DNA of 36,375 nt, taken from IMG/VR virus record IMGVR_UViG_3300035034_001116, positions 1 to 36,375 of that record. One strand, written 5' to 3'. Position numbers and translations under genes: made by a program. The notes below the pieces were generated by a model that was given only the letters and a program-made list of their open reading frames with translations, ran no database searches and was not told the DNA's origin. Of the stretch, positions 1 through 6,817 are shown in pieces; position 1 is the stretch's first letter, and each line of letters opens with the position of its first letter. The DNA is from a virus.

Positions 1-14
1 GCCAAACTCTGTCG

Positions 15-170
15 ATGCCAGAAATCGCGCTAATAATCGGCACAGACGAGCTAACAACCCGCCGAAAAGTTTATGCGCTGATACAAGACGACGAAGTGCG
101 GGCGGTGAAAGGCGGGAAGTATGAGCATGCGCACGGCGGATATAACCCAGACCCGGAGAGCGCGGCATGA
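15..170 (+). CDS. Small hypothetical protein, possibly excisionase-like (may be 5' partial)
   Basis: This is a 51-residue frame from ATG 15 to TGA 168-170. The frame stays open back to the window edge and no ribosome-binding site is visible before ATG 15, so the gene may start outside the window. The middle of the protein reads ...TTRRKVYALIQDDEVRAVK... followed by a glycine-lysine-tyrosine stretch. That is loosely like the helix-turn-helix/wing of small AlpA- or Xis-type DNA-binding proteins, but the match is too weak to name a function. Its stop codon overlaps the ATG of the next small frame (ATGA, 167-170), which makes it the first member of a chain of translationally coupled genes. Confidence 0.5.
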   Translation: MPEIALIIGTDELTTRRKVYALIQDDEVRAVKGGKYEHAHGGYNPDPESAA

Positions 171-223
171 GCAGACGACAGGTTTTCGGTTGTGACAACT
201 GCCAGTGCAGGGCGTCGAAGTGA
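167..223 (+). CDS. 18-residue cysteine-rich micro-ORF
   Basis: ATG 167 overlaps the previous stop (ATGA), and its own stop TGA 221-223 overlaps the GTG start of ninB (GTGA, 220-223). The peptide has three cysteines in the pattern CDNCQC near its middle and a basic N terminus. Alone such a short frame would be ignored. It is listed because it fits exactly into a run of six consecutive 4-nt start/stop overlaps. It may encode a small metal-binding peptide, or may only be a coupling leader that delivers ribosomes to ninB. No family is recognised. Confidence 0.4.
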   Translation: MSRRQVFGCDNCQCRASK

Positions 224-699
224 GCGAAAGAACGCTAACAATTCCCGATCAAGTCCGGTTAAGGCCGGTAATGCTGCAAGTCTGGGAGCTGGTAAAGCGT
301 GGCATTGAGGGCGGCGCCGTGGTGATCACTCTTACCCGAGAAGGCAAAAGCCGCAATCAAGAGCGTCACTATCACGCGCTGATTAACGATATCGCAAAGC
401 AGATCACCTTTTTCGGCAACAAACGCTACATATCAGATGTTTGGAAGGCCTTGCTGGTAGATCAGTTTAACCAGGACATGACGGAAATGGGGACGCCGCT
501 GGGCAAACCAGGGCGCGTAGTCACCAGCTTGGACGGGCGCCGGACCATCACCGTGCGGCCAAGCACGAGAACGTTCCGCAAAGGCGAGGCTGCAGCGTTC
601 ATTGAGTTTCTGTATGCCCAGGGCGTGGAAATGGGCGTGGAGTGGAGCGATAGCGCGCTGGAAATTTACGATCATTATCAAGAATCGAGAGCAACATGA
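220..699 (+). CDS. ninB: NinB-like recombination/ssDNA-binding protein
   Basis: The 159-residue product resembles lambda NinB, which binds single-stranded DNA and takes part in phage recombination (the Orf function that can replace RecFOR). Family-like features are the central 'SRNQERHYHALINDIAKQI' region, matching the NinB pattern of basic residues followed by Q-N-R-x-x-W/Y, and the C-terminal 'GVEWSDSALEIYDHY', matching the GVKWSD ending of lambda NinB. GTG 220 is preferred as start because it overlaps the preceding stop (GTGA). An in-frame GTG at 205 would add five residues. The stop at 697-699 overlaps the next ATG. The neighbours are other lambda nin-region-type genes, which fits a middle-stage DNA metabolism operon. 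Confidence 0.8.
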   Translation: MSERTLTIPDQVRLRPVMLQVWELVKRGIEGGAVVITLTREGKSRNQERHYHALINDIAKQITFFGNKRYISDVWKALLVDQFNQDMTEMGTPLGKPGRVVTSLDGRRTITVRPSTRTFRKGEAAAFIEFLYAQGVEMGVEWSDSALEIYDHYQESRAT

Positions 700-869
700 A
701 CGGGCTAAGCATTAGCAAGAAATCGCAAGAAGCACGCGACAAAATCGAGCGGGAAACCGCCAAGTTTTTGGCCAACGGCGGCACGATCCAGCGTGAAGAT
801 ATGCGGCCAACCAAGCGTGTTGATTTGACGCTTCGGCGCTACCCCGAGACAGCGGAGAGCACAACATGA
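696..869 (+). CDS. Small charged hypothetical protein (57 residues)
   Basis: ATG 696 overlaps the ninB stop (ATGA) and the TGA at 867-869 overlaps the next ATG. The product is 57 residues, begins MNGLSISKKSQEARDK, is rich in Lys/Arg/Glu, and has a probable amphipathic helix in its first half. The second half (from about residue 29) contains GGTIQRED and ends RRYPETAEST. I do not recognise the family. The exact coupling on both sides and the lack of any other plausible frame here support it as a real gene. Confidence 0.6.
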   Translation: MNGLSISKKSQEARDKIERETAKFLANGGTIQREDMRPTKRVDLTLRRYPETAESTT

Positions 870-1168
870 AAACGAGCAAGATCAGGCAAAGCGCCAAGGG
901 TGAAGATTGCTTGGTTCGTGTACCCGGCATCTGCAACGGCAATTCTGAAACTGTGGTCCTGGCTCACATCAACGGCGGCGGCATGGGGCGCAAGAATCCA
1001 GACTGGCAAGCCGCGTATGCGTGTAGCGCCTGCCATGAATGGCTGGATGGTGGGTACAACCGCGAAAGCACCAAACCTTTCCGCGACTTGCTGCACCTGG
1101 AAGCGGTGATTCGCACCCAAGCCGTGCTGATAGGCAAAGGGCTGATAACCGTGAGGGGTGCTGCATGA
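866..1168 (+). CDS. DUF1364 nuclease-like zinc protein
   Basis: The 100-residue protein matches the pattern of DUF1364, a phage family found beside NinB and Holliday-junction endonuclease genes and thought to be HNH-like. Visible features are C15 and C23 (CLVRVPGIC), H34 in VLAHIN, and C53-x-x-C56-H57 (CSACH). Together these make a plausible zinc site plus an HNH-type histidine pair. The N-terminal 'R-x-A-K-G-E-x-C-x-V-R-x-P-G-x-C-N-G' signature is typical of the family as I remember it. ATG 866 overlaps the upstream stop (ATGA) and the TGA at 1166-1168 overlaps the downstream ATG. Nuclease activity is inferred, not shown. Confidence 0.7.
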   Translation: MKTSKIRQSAKGEDCLVRVPGICNGNSETVVLAHINGGGMGRKNPDWQAAYACSACHEWLDGGYNRESTKPFRDLLHLEAVIRTQAVLIGKGLITVRGAA

Positions 1169-1545
1169 GCAAGCTCGAGGAAGCACTGGCGTTCCAGATC
1201 CGCGCGCTGAAGCTGCCGGAGCCCGAGAGGGAATACCGCTTTGCTGCAATCGCAACGGGCGGTACCGGTGCTGGAGTTCGTCAACGAGTCAAGGCAGCGG
1301 GTCTCAAAGATTACCGTTTCGATTTCGCCTGGCCGGATCTGATGATTGCCTGTGAGTGCGAGGGAGGCGCCTGGATTGGCGGAAGACACACGCGGGGCGA
1401 GGGCTTTCTGGCAGACCTGCGCAAGTACGAGGCAGCTCAGCGTATGGGCTGGACGATCTACCGGACTGCCGGCGAGCTAATCAAAAGCGGCAATGCCGTG
1501 TCGACGATTGAAACGCTGATTAAATACAAGAGGGAAGTGGCATGA
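1165..1545 (+). CDS. DUF559/Vsr-like endonuclease domain protein
   Basis: The 126-residue protein starts at ATG 1165, after GAGGGG at 1153-1158 and overlapping the previous stop. An earlier in-frame start at 1039 would lie inside the DUF1364 gene and is rejected. The core resembles small phage endonucleases of the DUF559/very-short-patch-repair fold. RFDFAWP at 51-57 (D53) is followed by ECE at 64-66, the usual D...ExE-type acidic cluster of PD-(D/E)xK-like nucleases, then GGRHTRGEGF at 72-81 and a YRTAGELI segment near 99-106. It probably acts in phage recombination or DNA processing with the neighbouring NinB and DUF1364 genes. An extra stretch of about 18 residues (about 29-48) before the catalytic strand looks longer than in most relatives I can recall. 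Confidence 0.65.
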   Translation: MSKLEEALAFQIRALKLPEPEREYRFAAIATGGTGAGVRQRVKAAGLKDYRFDFAWPDLMIACECEGGAWIGGRHTRGEGFLADLRKYEAAQRMGWTIYRTAGELIKSGNAVSTIETLIKYKREVA

Positions 1546-1628
1546 ATCAGGAATTGAGGCGGCTGGCAAACGCTGCGCAGCAAGAAGACGAGGCGATTCA
1601 GGTGTTCGCAGCAAAGTCAAAGCCCTAA
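1542..1628 (+). CDS. 28-residue micro-ORF at the end of the coupled chain
   Basis: ATG 1542 overlaps the endonuclease stop (ATGA, 1542-1545) and the frame ends at TAA 1626-1628. The peptide is short, helical-looking and charged (begins MNQELRRLANAAQQEDEA). No family is recognised. It is supported only by its coupling to the gene before it. The 71 bp that follow (1629-1699) hold no gene; they contain a short imperfect symmetry (TTAGGCTAA near 1660) and the ribosome-binding site of the next gene, but no convincing promoter. Confidence 0.35.
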   Translation: MNQELRRLANAAQQEDEAIQVFAAKSKP

Positions 1629-1699
1629 CAGGCCTGGCTATGATTGAATGTTGCAGGCTCAGCTTAGGCTAAAGCCGGGAAATTGAGAAAGGAGTTTTT

Positions 1700-2335
1700 G
1701 TGGCGGATCATCATAGCAATGCACGTAAGACCCCAACTCGGACAGAGCAGGCGGAGCTTGCCCAGGCAGTGGGTGCGCGCCTTCGCGAAGCCCGCGAAAT
1801 GGCCTGCTTTAGCCAGCAACAAGCGGCAAAGATGCTGGGATACAGCAACAGTACAAAACTCTCAAAAATCGAAAGCGGCAAACACTCAAGCCAGATCCCG
1901 TTATGGGTGCTAAAACGTAGCGCAGAGCTGTACGACGTGTCTCTGGATTATCTGACCGGCGTTACCGAAACAATGGAGCGTGACGAGGACAAGCGCTCGA
2001 TTGGCCGTGAAATGGCGGTGCACATGCGTGAGTCCTGGGAGCGAATGCGCATGCGCGACGTGGTTGTACAGGGCGGCGTCATTGAGCGAGTCAAGATGCT
2101 CGAAGACGGTTTGGTTCTTGTTGACATGGAAGCGAAAGAGTCCCAGCAGGCCATGAGCCGATTTGTTGCGCTGAATGAAAAGACCTGGCTGGATATGCGC
2201 GGCGGAACCCGGCTTGAAGCGGCCATTGAGCGGACGGCGGACGCGGCCAGGCACTCTCGCGCCAGAGTGAGGCGCTTTAGGTCTGAAAACGCATCGGCGG
2301 GCGGTCGTTCGCAACTGGATCTGGTGTTTGTGTAA
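1700..2335 (+). CDS. XRE-family helix-turn-helix regulator
   Basis: The 211-residue protein starts at GTG 1700 behind a strong AAAGGAG at 1688-1694. An N-terminal XRE/Cro-CI-type helix-turn-helix covers about residues 20-85. The helix LREAREM is followed by FSQQQAAKMLGYSNSTKLSKIESGK, in which the QQ-A-A-x-x-L-G turn and the S-K-I-E-S-G motif are characteristic, and then by YDVSLDYLTGV, the usual end of the domain. The rest is a long helical, Arg/Glu-rich region with no recognised domain that could mediate oligomerisation. Its position directly before the terminase genes (TAATG overlap at 2333-2337) suggests it regulates the late or packaging operon, or is a structural cofactor retained there. 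Which of these applies is inference. Confidence 0.75.
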   Translation: MADHHSNARKTPTRTEQAELAQAVGARLREAREMACFSQQQAAKMLGYSNSTKLSKIESGKHSSQIPLWVLKRSAELYDVSLDYLTGVTETMERDEDKRSIGREMAVHMRESWERMRMRDVVVQGGVIERVKMLEDGLVLVDMEAKESQQAMSRFVALNEKTWLDMRGGTRLEAAIERTADAARHSRARVRRFRSENASAGGRSQLDLVFV

Positions 2336-3282
2336 TGGCCGTTCCAAAGATGAGCGAAACCCAGTGGGCAAATGTGCATGCTGCCTGGAGCAAAGACGAG
2401 CGCAGTGGTTACACGTGGCTGGTGCGGGAGCTGGCGCTGCCGGTTTCTGCGCCGGCGGTGCGTAAGCGTGCCGTGAAGAGCGGGTGGGTTAAGGGCAGCA
2501 AGGTTGAGCTAAAACCGGCGACTGCCAAGCCTAAAAAGCAGAAACCAGAAACCACTCGGCCAGAAACCAAAAGGGCAGAGAAACCAGAAACCAGAAACCA
2601 GAAACCAGAAGTGCTGAATGCTGACTGCCTCGAATGGGAAGAGGATGACGAAGGGCCGGGCGCCGAATTTCATGACTTGACCCTATCCCGCGTGCACACG
2701 CAATCACTTGAAGACCAGGACGAGAGCCCCTTGGCGGGAATTTTTGAAGGCTCGGGCTCAACAAAGTACCACTCCGAGTTTGTCGGACTCGCCTACAGGC
2801 ACTGCCTGTTGGGGGCAACGCCTGAGGATGTCGCAACGCTTCTGAAAGTGTCAGAACAAACGGTCTACAACTGGATGAAATCGCACCCGGCGTTCGGTGT
2901 GGCGATGCAAGAGGGCCGCGCGGTGGCTGACGCCAAAGTGGCCAGCAGTCTTTACAAAAAGGCCACCGGGTTTACGCATCAGGCAACCAAAGTTTTCCAA
3001 TATCAGGGCGTGCCCGTGGTGGTTCCCTACATCGAAGTGGTGGCTCCTGATACGGACGCGGCCAAGTTTTGGCTAACCAATCGACAGCCAGAGCGGTGGA
3101 AAAACAAAGTGGAGGTTGTTGAGGCGCCGACCATTGCTCTGGTCGACAAGGAGAAAATGGACGAGCTGTACAGCAAAGCCCTACAGCAAGCGGCGGAAAC
3201 TCAGGAGCGCATGATGGGCCGGGCTGAGCGCCTGGGATTGACGCTTGAAGGTGATTTCACGCCGGCCGGGGAGGATGATTAA
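2335..3282 (+). CDS. terS: Terminase small subunit
   Basis: The 315-residue protein binds phage DNA and recruits the packaging motor. Residues about 140-265 hold the recognisable part. A YRHCLLGATPEDVATLLKV segment plus VSEQTVYNWMKSHPAF forms a helix-turn-helix. The conserved KKATGFTHQATKVFQYQGVPVVVPY and PDTDAAKFWLTNRQPERW segments, typical of this small-terminase family, follow. The N-terminal 60 residues are basic. Residues about 64-90 are a low-complexity Lys/Pro/Glu/Thr linker encoded by a 7-bp tandem repeat. The start ATG 2335 overlaps the upstream TAA. The product is longer than most small terminases (150-200 residues) because of the N-terminal extension and linker. The large subunit follows after 2 bp. 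Confidence 0.85.
   Translation: MAVPKMSETQWANVHAAWSKDERSGYTWLVRELALPVSAPAVRKRAVKSGWVKGSKVELKPATAKPKKQKPETTRPETKRAEKPETRNQKPEVLNADCLEWEEDDEGPGAEFHDLTLSRVHTQSLEDQDESPLAGIFEGSGSTKYHSEFVGLAYRHCLLGATPEDVATLLKVSEQTVYNWMKSHPAFGVAMQEGRAVADAKVASSLYKKATGFTHQATKVFQYQGVPVVVPYIEVVAPDTDAAKFWLTNRQPERWKNKVEVVEAPTIALVDKEKMDELYSKALQQAAETQERMMGRAERLGLTLEGDFTPAGEDD
2540..2606 (+). repeat. 7-bp tandem repeat (AGAAACC) inside terS
   Basis: The unit AGAAACC occurs seven times: at 2540-2546 and 2547-2553 in tandem, once at 2562-2568, and four perfect tandem copies at 2579-2606. The unit is not a multiple of three, so the repeated peptide cycles through PET/RNQ/KPE-type residues, and gain or loss of one unit would shift the frame. 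In several phages the packaging initiation (pac) site lies inside the small terminase gene, so these repeats could also be a TerS-binding site. That role is inference. Confidence 0.85.
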
Positions 3283-3284
3283 GC

Positions 3285-4802
3285 GTGGCAAAGCGGATAG
3301 CACTGCACGAAGACCCGCGCTGGCTGCCGTTCTGTGAGCGTTTCGCGCCAGATCCTGCTCGCTTTGCGCTGGAAGTTCAGGGCATCACGCCCACACCTCA
3401 GCAAATTGAGCTCTACGCGGGTGTCGCCGTGTCGCGTTCGCGGGTGTCGGTGTCGTCTGGTCACGGCACGGGAAAGACGGCGGGTATAGCCAATATCGTA
3501 CTCTGGCATATGCTGTGCTTTGCCCAGTCAATCACCCTGTTGACCGCGAACGACATGGATCAGCTCAAGGTGACGTTGTGGAAAGAAATTGGCATAGCGG
3601 TGCAGCAAATACGGCGCGGTGACCACAGCTGGATCGCAGACCACATTGACGTGCTGGCCAACGGCAGCATGCGGGTTAAAGGTTTTGAAGATACCTGGTT
3701 TGTGGAGTCGAAAACCGCTAACGACAAAACGGCGAACAAAATGGCCGGTCGCCACGGCGAATGGTTAATGATTATTGGGGACGAGGCCTCTACGCTGTCT
3801 GATAATGTGCTGACAACTTTGCGCGGCGCACTGACCGAGCAGCACAACCGAATGCTGCTAACCAGCCAGCCTACTCGCAACTCTGGATTTTTCTGGCGCA
3901 CGCACCACGAATTTTCACGGCTCAACGGCGGTGAATGGCACACGATGACGTTCAGCTCGCTGGAGTCGCCGTTGGTGTCAGACGATGCCCTGCGCGAACT
4001 CTGGGACAGTTACGACGATGACGAGCGCCGCGTACGTCTGCTAGGCCTGTTTCCGCAGGACAGCTCTAAGCACATGATGTCGCTGCCCGACGCTATGAGC
4101 ATGTACAAGCGGGGTCGCATCATTAAGCCCGGTGAAGCCTACGGCTGGTTGTGCCTGGGGGACGTGGCCAGCGGTGAGGGTATCCGCGACAAATCGGCCA
4201 TAGTGCTGGCGCGGGTGATTGGCTACGGTGACCGTGGCCCGAACGCCCGGCGCGTGGAAATCGTGCTAATACCCATTCACACCAACGGCATTCGCTCAAA
4301 CCGGCTTGCGGCAGCATCGGTAGAGGCCGCAGGCGAAAAGGAGGGAATTACCTACGTGTTCGACTCTGGAGGGCTTGGCATCAACGTGTGCCAGGACCTG
4401 GAGGACCTGAATCGCGTCGTTAATCGTGTGAACTGGGGCAACCCTTGCTTCCAGAACAAAAACAAAGAGCGGTATATGAACCTGCGCGCGCAAGCCATGC
4501 ACCAGGCCGCAAGGGCGGTGAGGGAGGGGCGGCTGTCAGTGTTGACTCAGGAGCACCGTAACGCGCTGCAGGCGCAATCTAGCCGTATTCCCAAGACCTT
4601 TACCGACAAAGGCCGGTTGCGCGTGCCACCAAAGCACGGCACCGAGTGGGGCGGTATGGCATCGCCTGACTTATGGGATGCGATCTGCTTTGCGTTTATA
4701 GAAAACGTGGCTTACATACCTGTATCGGGGTCAGAAGTAACGGATCGAAGCGTGGCAGAAGCGGTGGAGAGTGAGGCAGATGATCTGTTTGCGGATGTTT
4801 AA
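3285..4802 (+). CDS. terL: Terminase large subunit (packaging ATPase/nuclease)
   Basis: This 505-residue protein is the DNA-packaging motor. The Walker A motif SGHGTGKT is at 58-65 and the Walker B strand LMIIGDEA at 161-168. A coupling-type segment LLTSQPTRNSG follows at 191-201. The C-terminal nuclease half shows the acidic positions expected of the RNase H-like fold: D293 in LGDVASGEG, D360 in VFDSGGLG, and an Asp in the C-terminal SPDLWDAICFAF segment. The start is GTG 3285 with GGGGAGG at 3268-3274 upstream. It is translated with terS. After its stop the packaging operon is interrupted by a moron with its own promoter, and the portal gene, which normally follows, is about 27 kb downstream. 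Confidence 0.95.
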   Translation: MAKRIALHEDPRWLPFCERFAPDPARFALEVQGITPTPQQIELYAGVAVSRSRVSVSSGHGTGKTAGIANIVLWHMLCFAQSITLLTANDMDQLKVTLWKEIGIAVQQIRRGDHSWIADHIDVLANGSMRVKGFEDTWFVESKTANDKTANKMAGRHGEWLMIIGDEASTLSDNVLTTLRGALTEQHNRMLLTSQPTRNSGFFWRTHHEFSRLNGGEWHTMTFSSLESPLVSDDALRELWDSYDDDERRVRLLGLFPQDSSKHMMSLPDAMSMYKRGRIIKPGEAYGWLCLGDVASGEGIRDKSAIVLARVIGYGDRGPNARRVEIVLIPIHTNGIRSNRLAAASVEAAGEKEGITYVFDSGGLGINVCQDLEDLNRVVNRVNWGNPCFQNKNKERYMNLRAQAMHQAARAVREGRLSVLTQEHRNALQAQSSRIPKTFTDKGRLRVPPKHGTEWGGMASPDLWDAICFAFIENVAYIPVSGSEVTDRSVAEAVESEADDLFADV

Positions 4803-4850
4803 GAGGTTGGATTATCAGAATTTTGAGCATTAATTAATTGGCAAGCTCTG

Positions 4851-4878
4851 TTGACTAACAGTTTTATACGTATATAAT
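4851..4878 (+). promoter_or_regulatory. Near-consensus sigma70 promoter of the moron
   Basis: TTGACT at 4851-4856 and a perfect TATAAT at 4873-4878 are separated by 16 bp in a strongly AT-rich 125-bp gap (4803-4927) after terL. This is the clearest housekeeping promoter in the window. It sits just upstream of the ribbon-helix-helix gene (ribosome-binding site AAAGGAA near 4911-4917). It would allow expression in a lysogen or independently of phage late control. Confidence 0.85.
4865..4874. promoter_or_regulatory. Palindromic operator candidate in the promoter spacer
   Basis: TATACGTATA is a perfect 10-bp palindrome that fills the end of the spacer and overlaps the first two bases of the -10 element. 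Its place and symmetry suit binding of a dimeric repressor. The adjacent gene encodes a small ribbon-helix-helix-like protein, so autoregulation is a reasonable inference. Confidence 0.5.
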
Positions 4879-4927
4879 TATTCTAAACGGTTGAGAAATA
4901 ACACAACCAAAAAAGGAAATTATATGA

Positions 4928-5122
4928 ATGAATACCGGTGATGTGAAGCGTAAGCCAGGCAGGCCCGTAAGCATCAAGAACGGGCGCCAAAGAACCATCT
5001 ACATTGATGACGCAAACTGGGATGTGGCTAAAAAGCTTGGCGGGGGCAGCGGTAGCGAGGGGATACGGCGCGCTCTTGAGCTTTCGGTAACGATTGATGA
5101 CGCTCACAAAGCTCCCAACTAA
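4928..5122 (+). CDS. Ribbon-helix-helix-like regulator with AT-hook-like N terminus
   Basis: This 64-residue protein is the first gene of the moron. Residues 7-13 (KRKPGRP) look like a minimal AT-hook, a minor-groove binding motif with a GRP core flanked by basic residues. Residues about 21-55 fit a ribbon-helix-helix fold: strand RQRTIYID, helix DANWDVAKKLG, turn GGSGS, helix EGIRRALEL. Such proteins usually bind operators as dimers. ATG 4928 is used; an ATG at 4924 in another frame stops after five codons. It likely represses its own promoter through the palindrome at 4865-4874. Base composition is lower in GC than in the flanking structural genes, consistent with separate acquisition. Function is inferred from fold pattern only. 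Confidence 0.6.
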   Translation: MNTGDVKRKPGRPVSIKNGRQRTIYIDDANWDVAKKLGGGSGSEGIRRALELSVTIDDAHKAPN

Positions 5123-5166
5123 CCCTGATCTTAATTTTATGGACACAAAAACGACAAGGACTACGC

Positions 5167-5889
5167 ATGAAAAATCTATTGACTGGAATATTAGCTTTGC
5201 TGGCTCTAACTTTGGCCTTTCCTTCCATGGCGCTGACAAGACTGTCAAGTATGGAGGCAAACCATGTTTTGGATGCGAAAATAGAAGGCGTATACCGCCC
5301 CGCATTTGGGGAGGGCGCTCTGTCGTTTTTCAAGCGTCATGAAAACACGCTGTACGCCGTTCAGGGCGATAGTGCAGGCTCTTTTGTGATTGATTCTGTT
5401 CAGACCAACAGGTCCGTTGATCCAGTTATGGTTCACCTTGTTGGCCCGAACGGCGATCTGACCACGCTTAAATTGTCATTTGGCCTTATTGAGATGACAT
5501 TCTCTGATGGCAGCACTGTAAATCTAAAGCGTGTTCGAGACCTTATCGGCCATGACCAGGCAAAGCTGGACTCCGTCTTGCCAATGATCCGACCTTTAGG
5601 CATTGATCTTGACTGTGACTATGTACGGACCAGTGTTGAGCGTGCCGTTTGCGAAAAAAGCACGCTGACTGAGATGAATACGGCAATGACAGCCGGTTAC
5701 CAAGCGCTACTTCGGTACGCAGAAGGGCCGGAGGACGCGCAGTTTTTTAGGGGGCAGCAGCAAGAATGGGTGGCCAAGCGCAATCAGTGCGAAAGCATTG
5801 AATGCCTCGAAGAAAGCTACGGGCGACGACTGAGTGTAATGGGCGACATGGTAAACTTTTTGAGCAATCCTCAGGGGCAGGCGCAGTAG
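5167..5889 (+). CDS. Secreted LprI-like (DUF1311) protein, moron cargo
   Basis: The 240-residue protein begins with a clear Sec signal peptide: MKNLL, a hydrophobic core to about residue 18, and a probable cleavage after SMA at 20-22. The C-terminal part (about 145-228) matches the lysozyme-inhibitor LprI-type domain (DUF1311, PF07007): CDYVRTSVERAVC with C150 and C162, a helix with MNTAMTAGYQALL, the hallmark QQQEWVAKRNQC ending at C208, then C213 and a SYGRRLSVM helix. The four cysteines suggest two disulfides and a periplasmic location. Residues 23-140 are a beta-rich domain I do not recognise. The start has AAGGA at 5156-5160. Located between a private promoter and a terminator, this is a lysogenic-conversion type gene. 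A role in modulating cell-wall hydrolases or superinfection is inference. Confidence 0.7.
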   Translation: MKNLLTGILALLALTLAFPSMALTRLSSMEANHVLDAKIEGVYRPAFGEGALSFFKRHENTLYAVQGDSAGSFVIDSVQTNRSVDPVMVHLVGPNGDLTTLKLSFGLIEMTFSDGSTVNLKRVRDLIGHDQAKLDSVLPMIRPLGIDLDCDYVRTSVERAVCEKSTLTEMNTAMTAGYQALLRYAEGPEDAQFFRGQQQEWVAKRNQCESIECLEESYGRRLSVMGDMVNFLSNPQGQAQ

Positions 5890-5940
5890 TCTCAAGCCGG
5901 AAACATCCACCCGACCACATCCGAGAATCGCCCTAACATA

Positions 5941-5971
5941 ACCCTCACTGCAATCGCACTGAGGGTTTTTT
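5941..5971 (+). terminator. Rho-independent terminator of the moron; its 3' arm carries the next gene's RBS
   Basis: The hairpin pairs 5941-5951 with 5956-5966 (arms ACCCTCACTGC and GCACTGAGGGT, one C-C mismatch, AATC loop). It is followed by a T tract to 5971. The GAGGG of the right arm (5961-5965) lies 6 nt before ATG 5972 and is also the only visible Shine-Dalgarno sequence of the prohead protease gene. Confidence 0.8.
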
Positions 5972-6817
5972 ATGCAACAACCACCTGTCATCATTTACAA
6001 CCTGAAAGAGCGTGGCCGCAAGCACCGCGGCGTTGAGCGTAATTTCGATATTCCCGCCTTGGTTGCGTCAATCAATGGCCCTGCTACCCAGGAGCGCATC
6101 AACACGCGCGGTATGCTGGGCTTTTTTGGCCACTGGCCGCGCCTGCGGTTCGGCATGGAGCCCGCCGAGGGTGGCATTGCTGACGGCAAGTCCCAGGCAA
6201 TAGAGCCCGCCGTGGTCACCACCTACCTGAAAGCGCACCCAGACGGCACGGTAGAGCATAAAACCGAGTTTTTGGAGACCGATGCCGGCCAGCTTGCAGC
6301 CCGCATGTACTCCAATCGCGTGGGCGGCTTCAGTTCGGCTATCGACATGGACGCGCCTGAGCTGTTTGGGTTTGACTGGGTTAATGATCCCAACTACTCA
6401 ACCAATCGCGGCTATGAACTGGTGCTGGATTCAGCCACCGGCGGCGATATGTCGATTACCGATGTGATTTTGGCGGAACAGCAAGAAAAGATCGAAGCCC
6501 AGCGCCTGCTAATCGACACCATCGAGCAAAGCATGGGCCTGGCGTTAGATGCGGCCGGTCGCCTTGAGCAAGACAACAACGAGCTTCTGGATATGCTGGC
6601 GCGTCAAAACAAGCGCGCCGAAGAAGCGTCTGAGGGCTTGGCTCTGGACGACACGGTTACCGGTGGTGGGTGCCAAGAGGCCGCCAAAATGGTGAGTGAG
6701 TCGCGCCAATTCATGGATTCGGCGCTGCCGGCTATTATGATTCCCGACGAAAAAGCCGAAAGCCAAGACGACGAAGAGTACATGCAACTTTCGCGTCGAG
6801 TGATGCCTTATGTTTGA
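5972..6817 (+). CDS. Putative prohead protease with scaffold-like C terminus
   Basis: This 281-residue protein most likely matures the prohead. Residues about 46-160 hold a beta-rich domain. VEHKTEF (H96) is followed about 25 residues later by VGGFSSAID (S121/S122), the histidine-then-serine order seen in phage head-maturation proteases of the U9/S78/S80 kind. The surrounding FFGHWPR and ARMYSNRVGG segments look conserved-type. Residues about 164-222 form a long charged helix likely to be a coiled coil, which suggests a fused scaffold/core domain. The C terminus is acidic. The start ATG 5972 directly follows a terminator T tract and uses GAGGG in the terminator stem as ribosome-binding site. 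The protease call rests on motif spacing and on position upstream of the capsid gene. A pure scaffold is the alternative. Confidence 0.6.
   Translation: MQQPPVIIYNLKERGRKHRGVERNFDIPALVASINGPATQERINTRGMLGFFGHWPRLRFGMEPAEGGIADGKSQAIEPAVVTTYLKAHPDGTVEHKTEFLETDAGQLAARMYSNRVGGFSSAIDMDAPELFGFDWVNDPNYSTNRGYELVLDSATGGDMSITDVILAEQQEKIEAQRLLIDTIEQSMGLALDAAGRLEQDNNELLDMLARQNKRAEEASEGLALDDTVTGGGCQEAAKMVSESRQFMDSALPAIMIPDEKAESQDDEEYMQLSRRVMPYV

Noticed and set aside
1643-1672. Possible promoter before the XRE gene (TTGAAT and TAGGCT)
   Set aside because: The -10 match is only three of six bases, so chance is likely.
2540-2606. CRISPR-like repeats
   Set aside because: Units are 7 bp, tandem and inside a terminase coding frame. 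There are no spacers and no cas genes.
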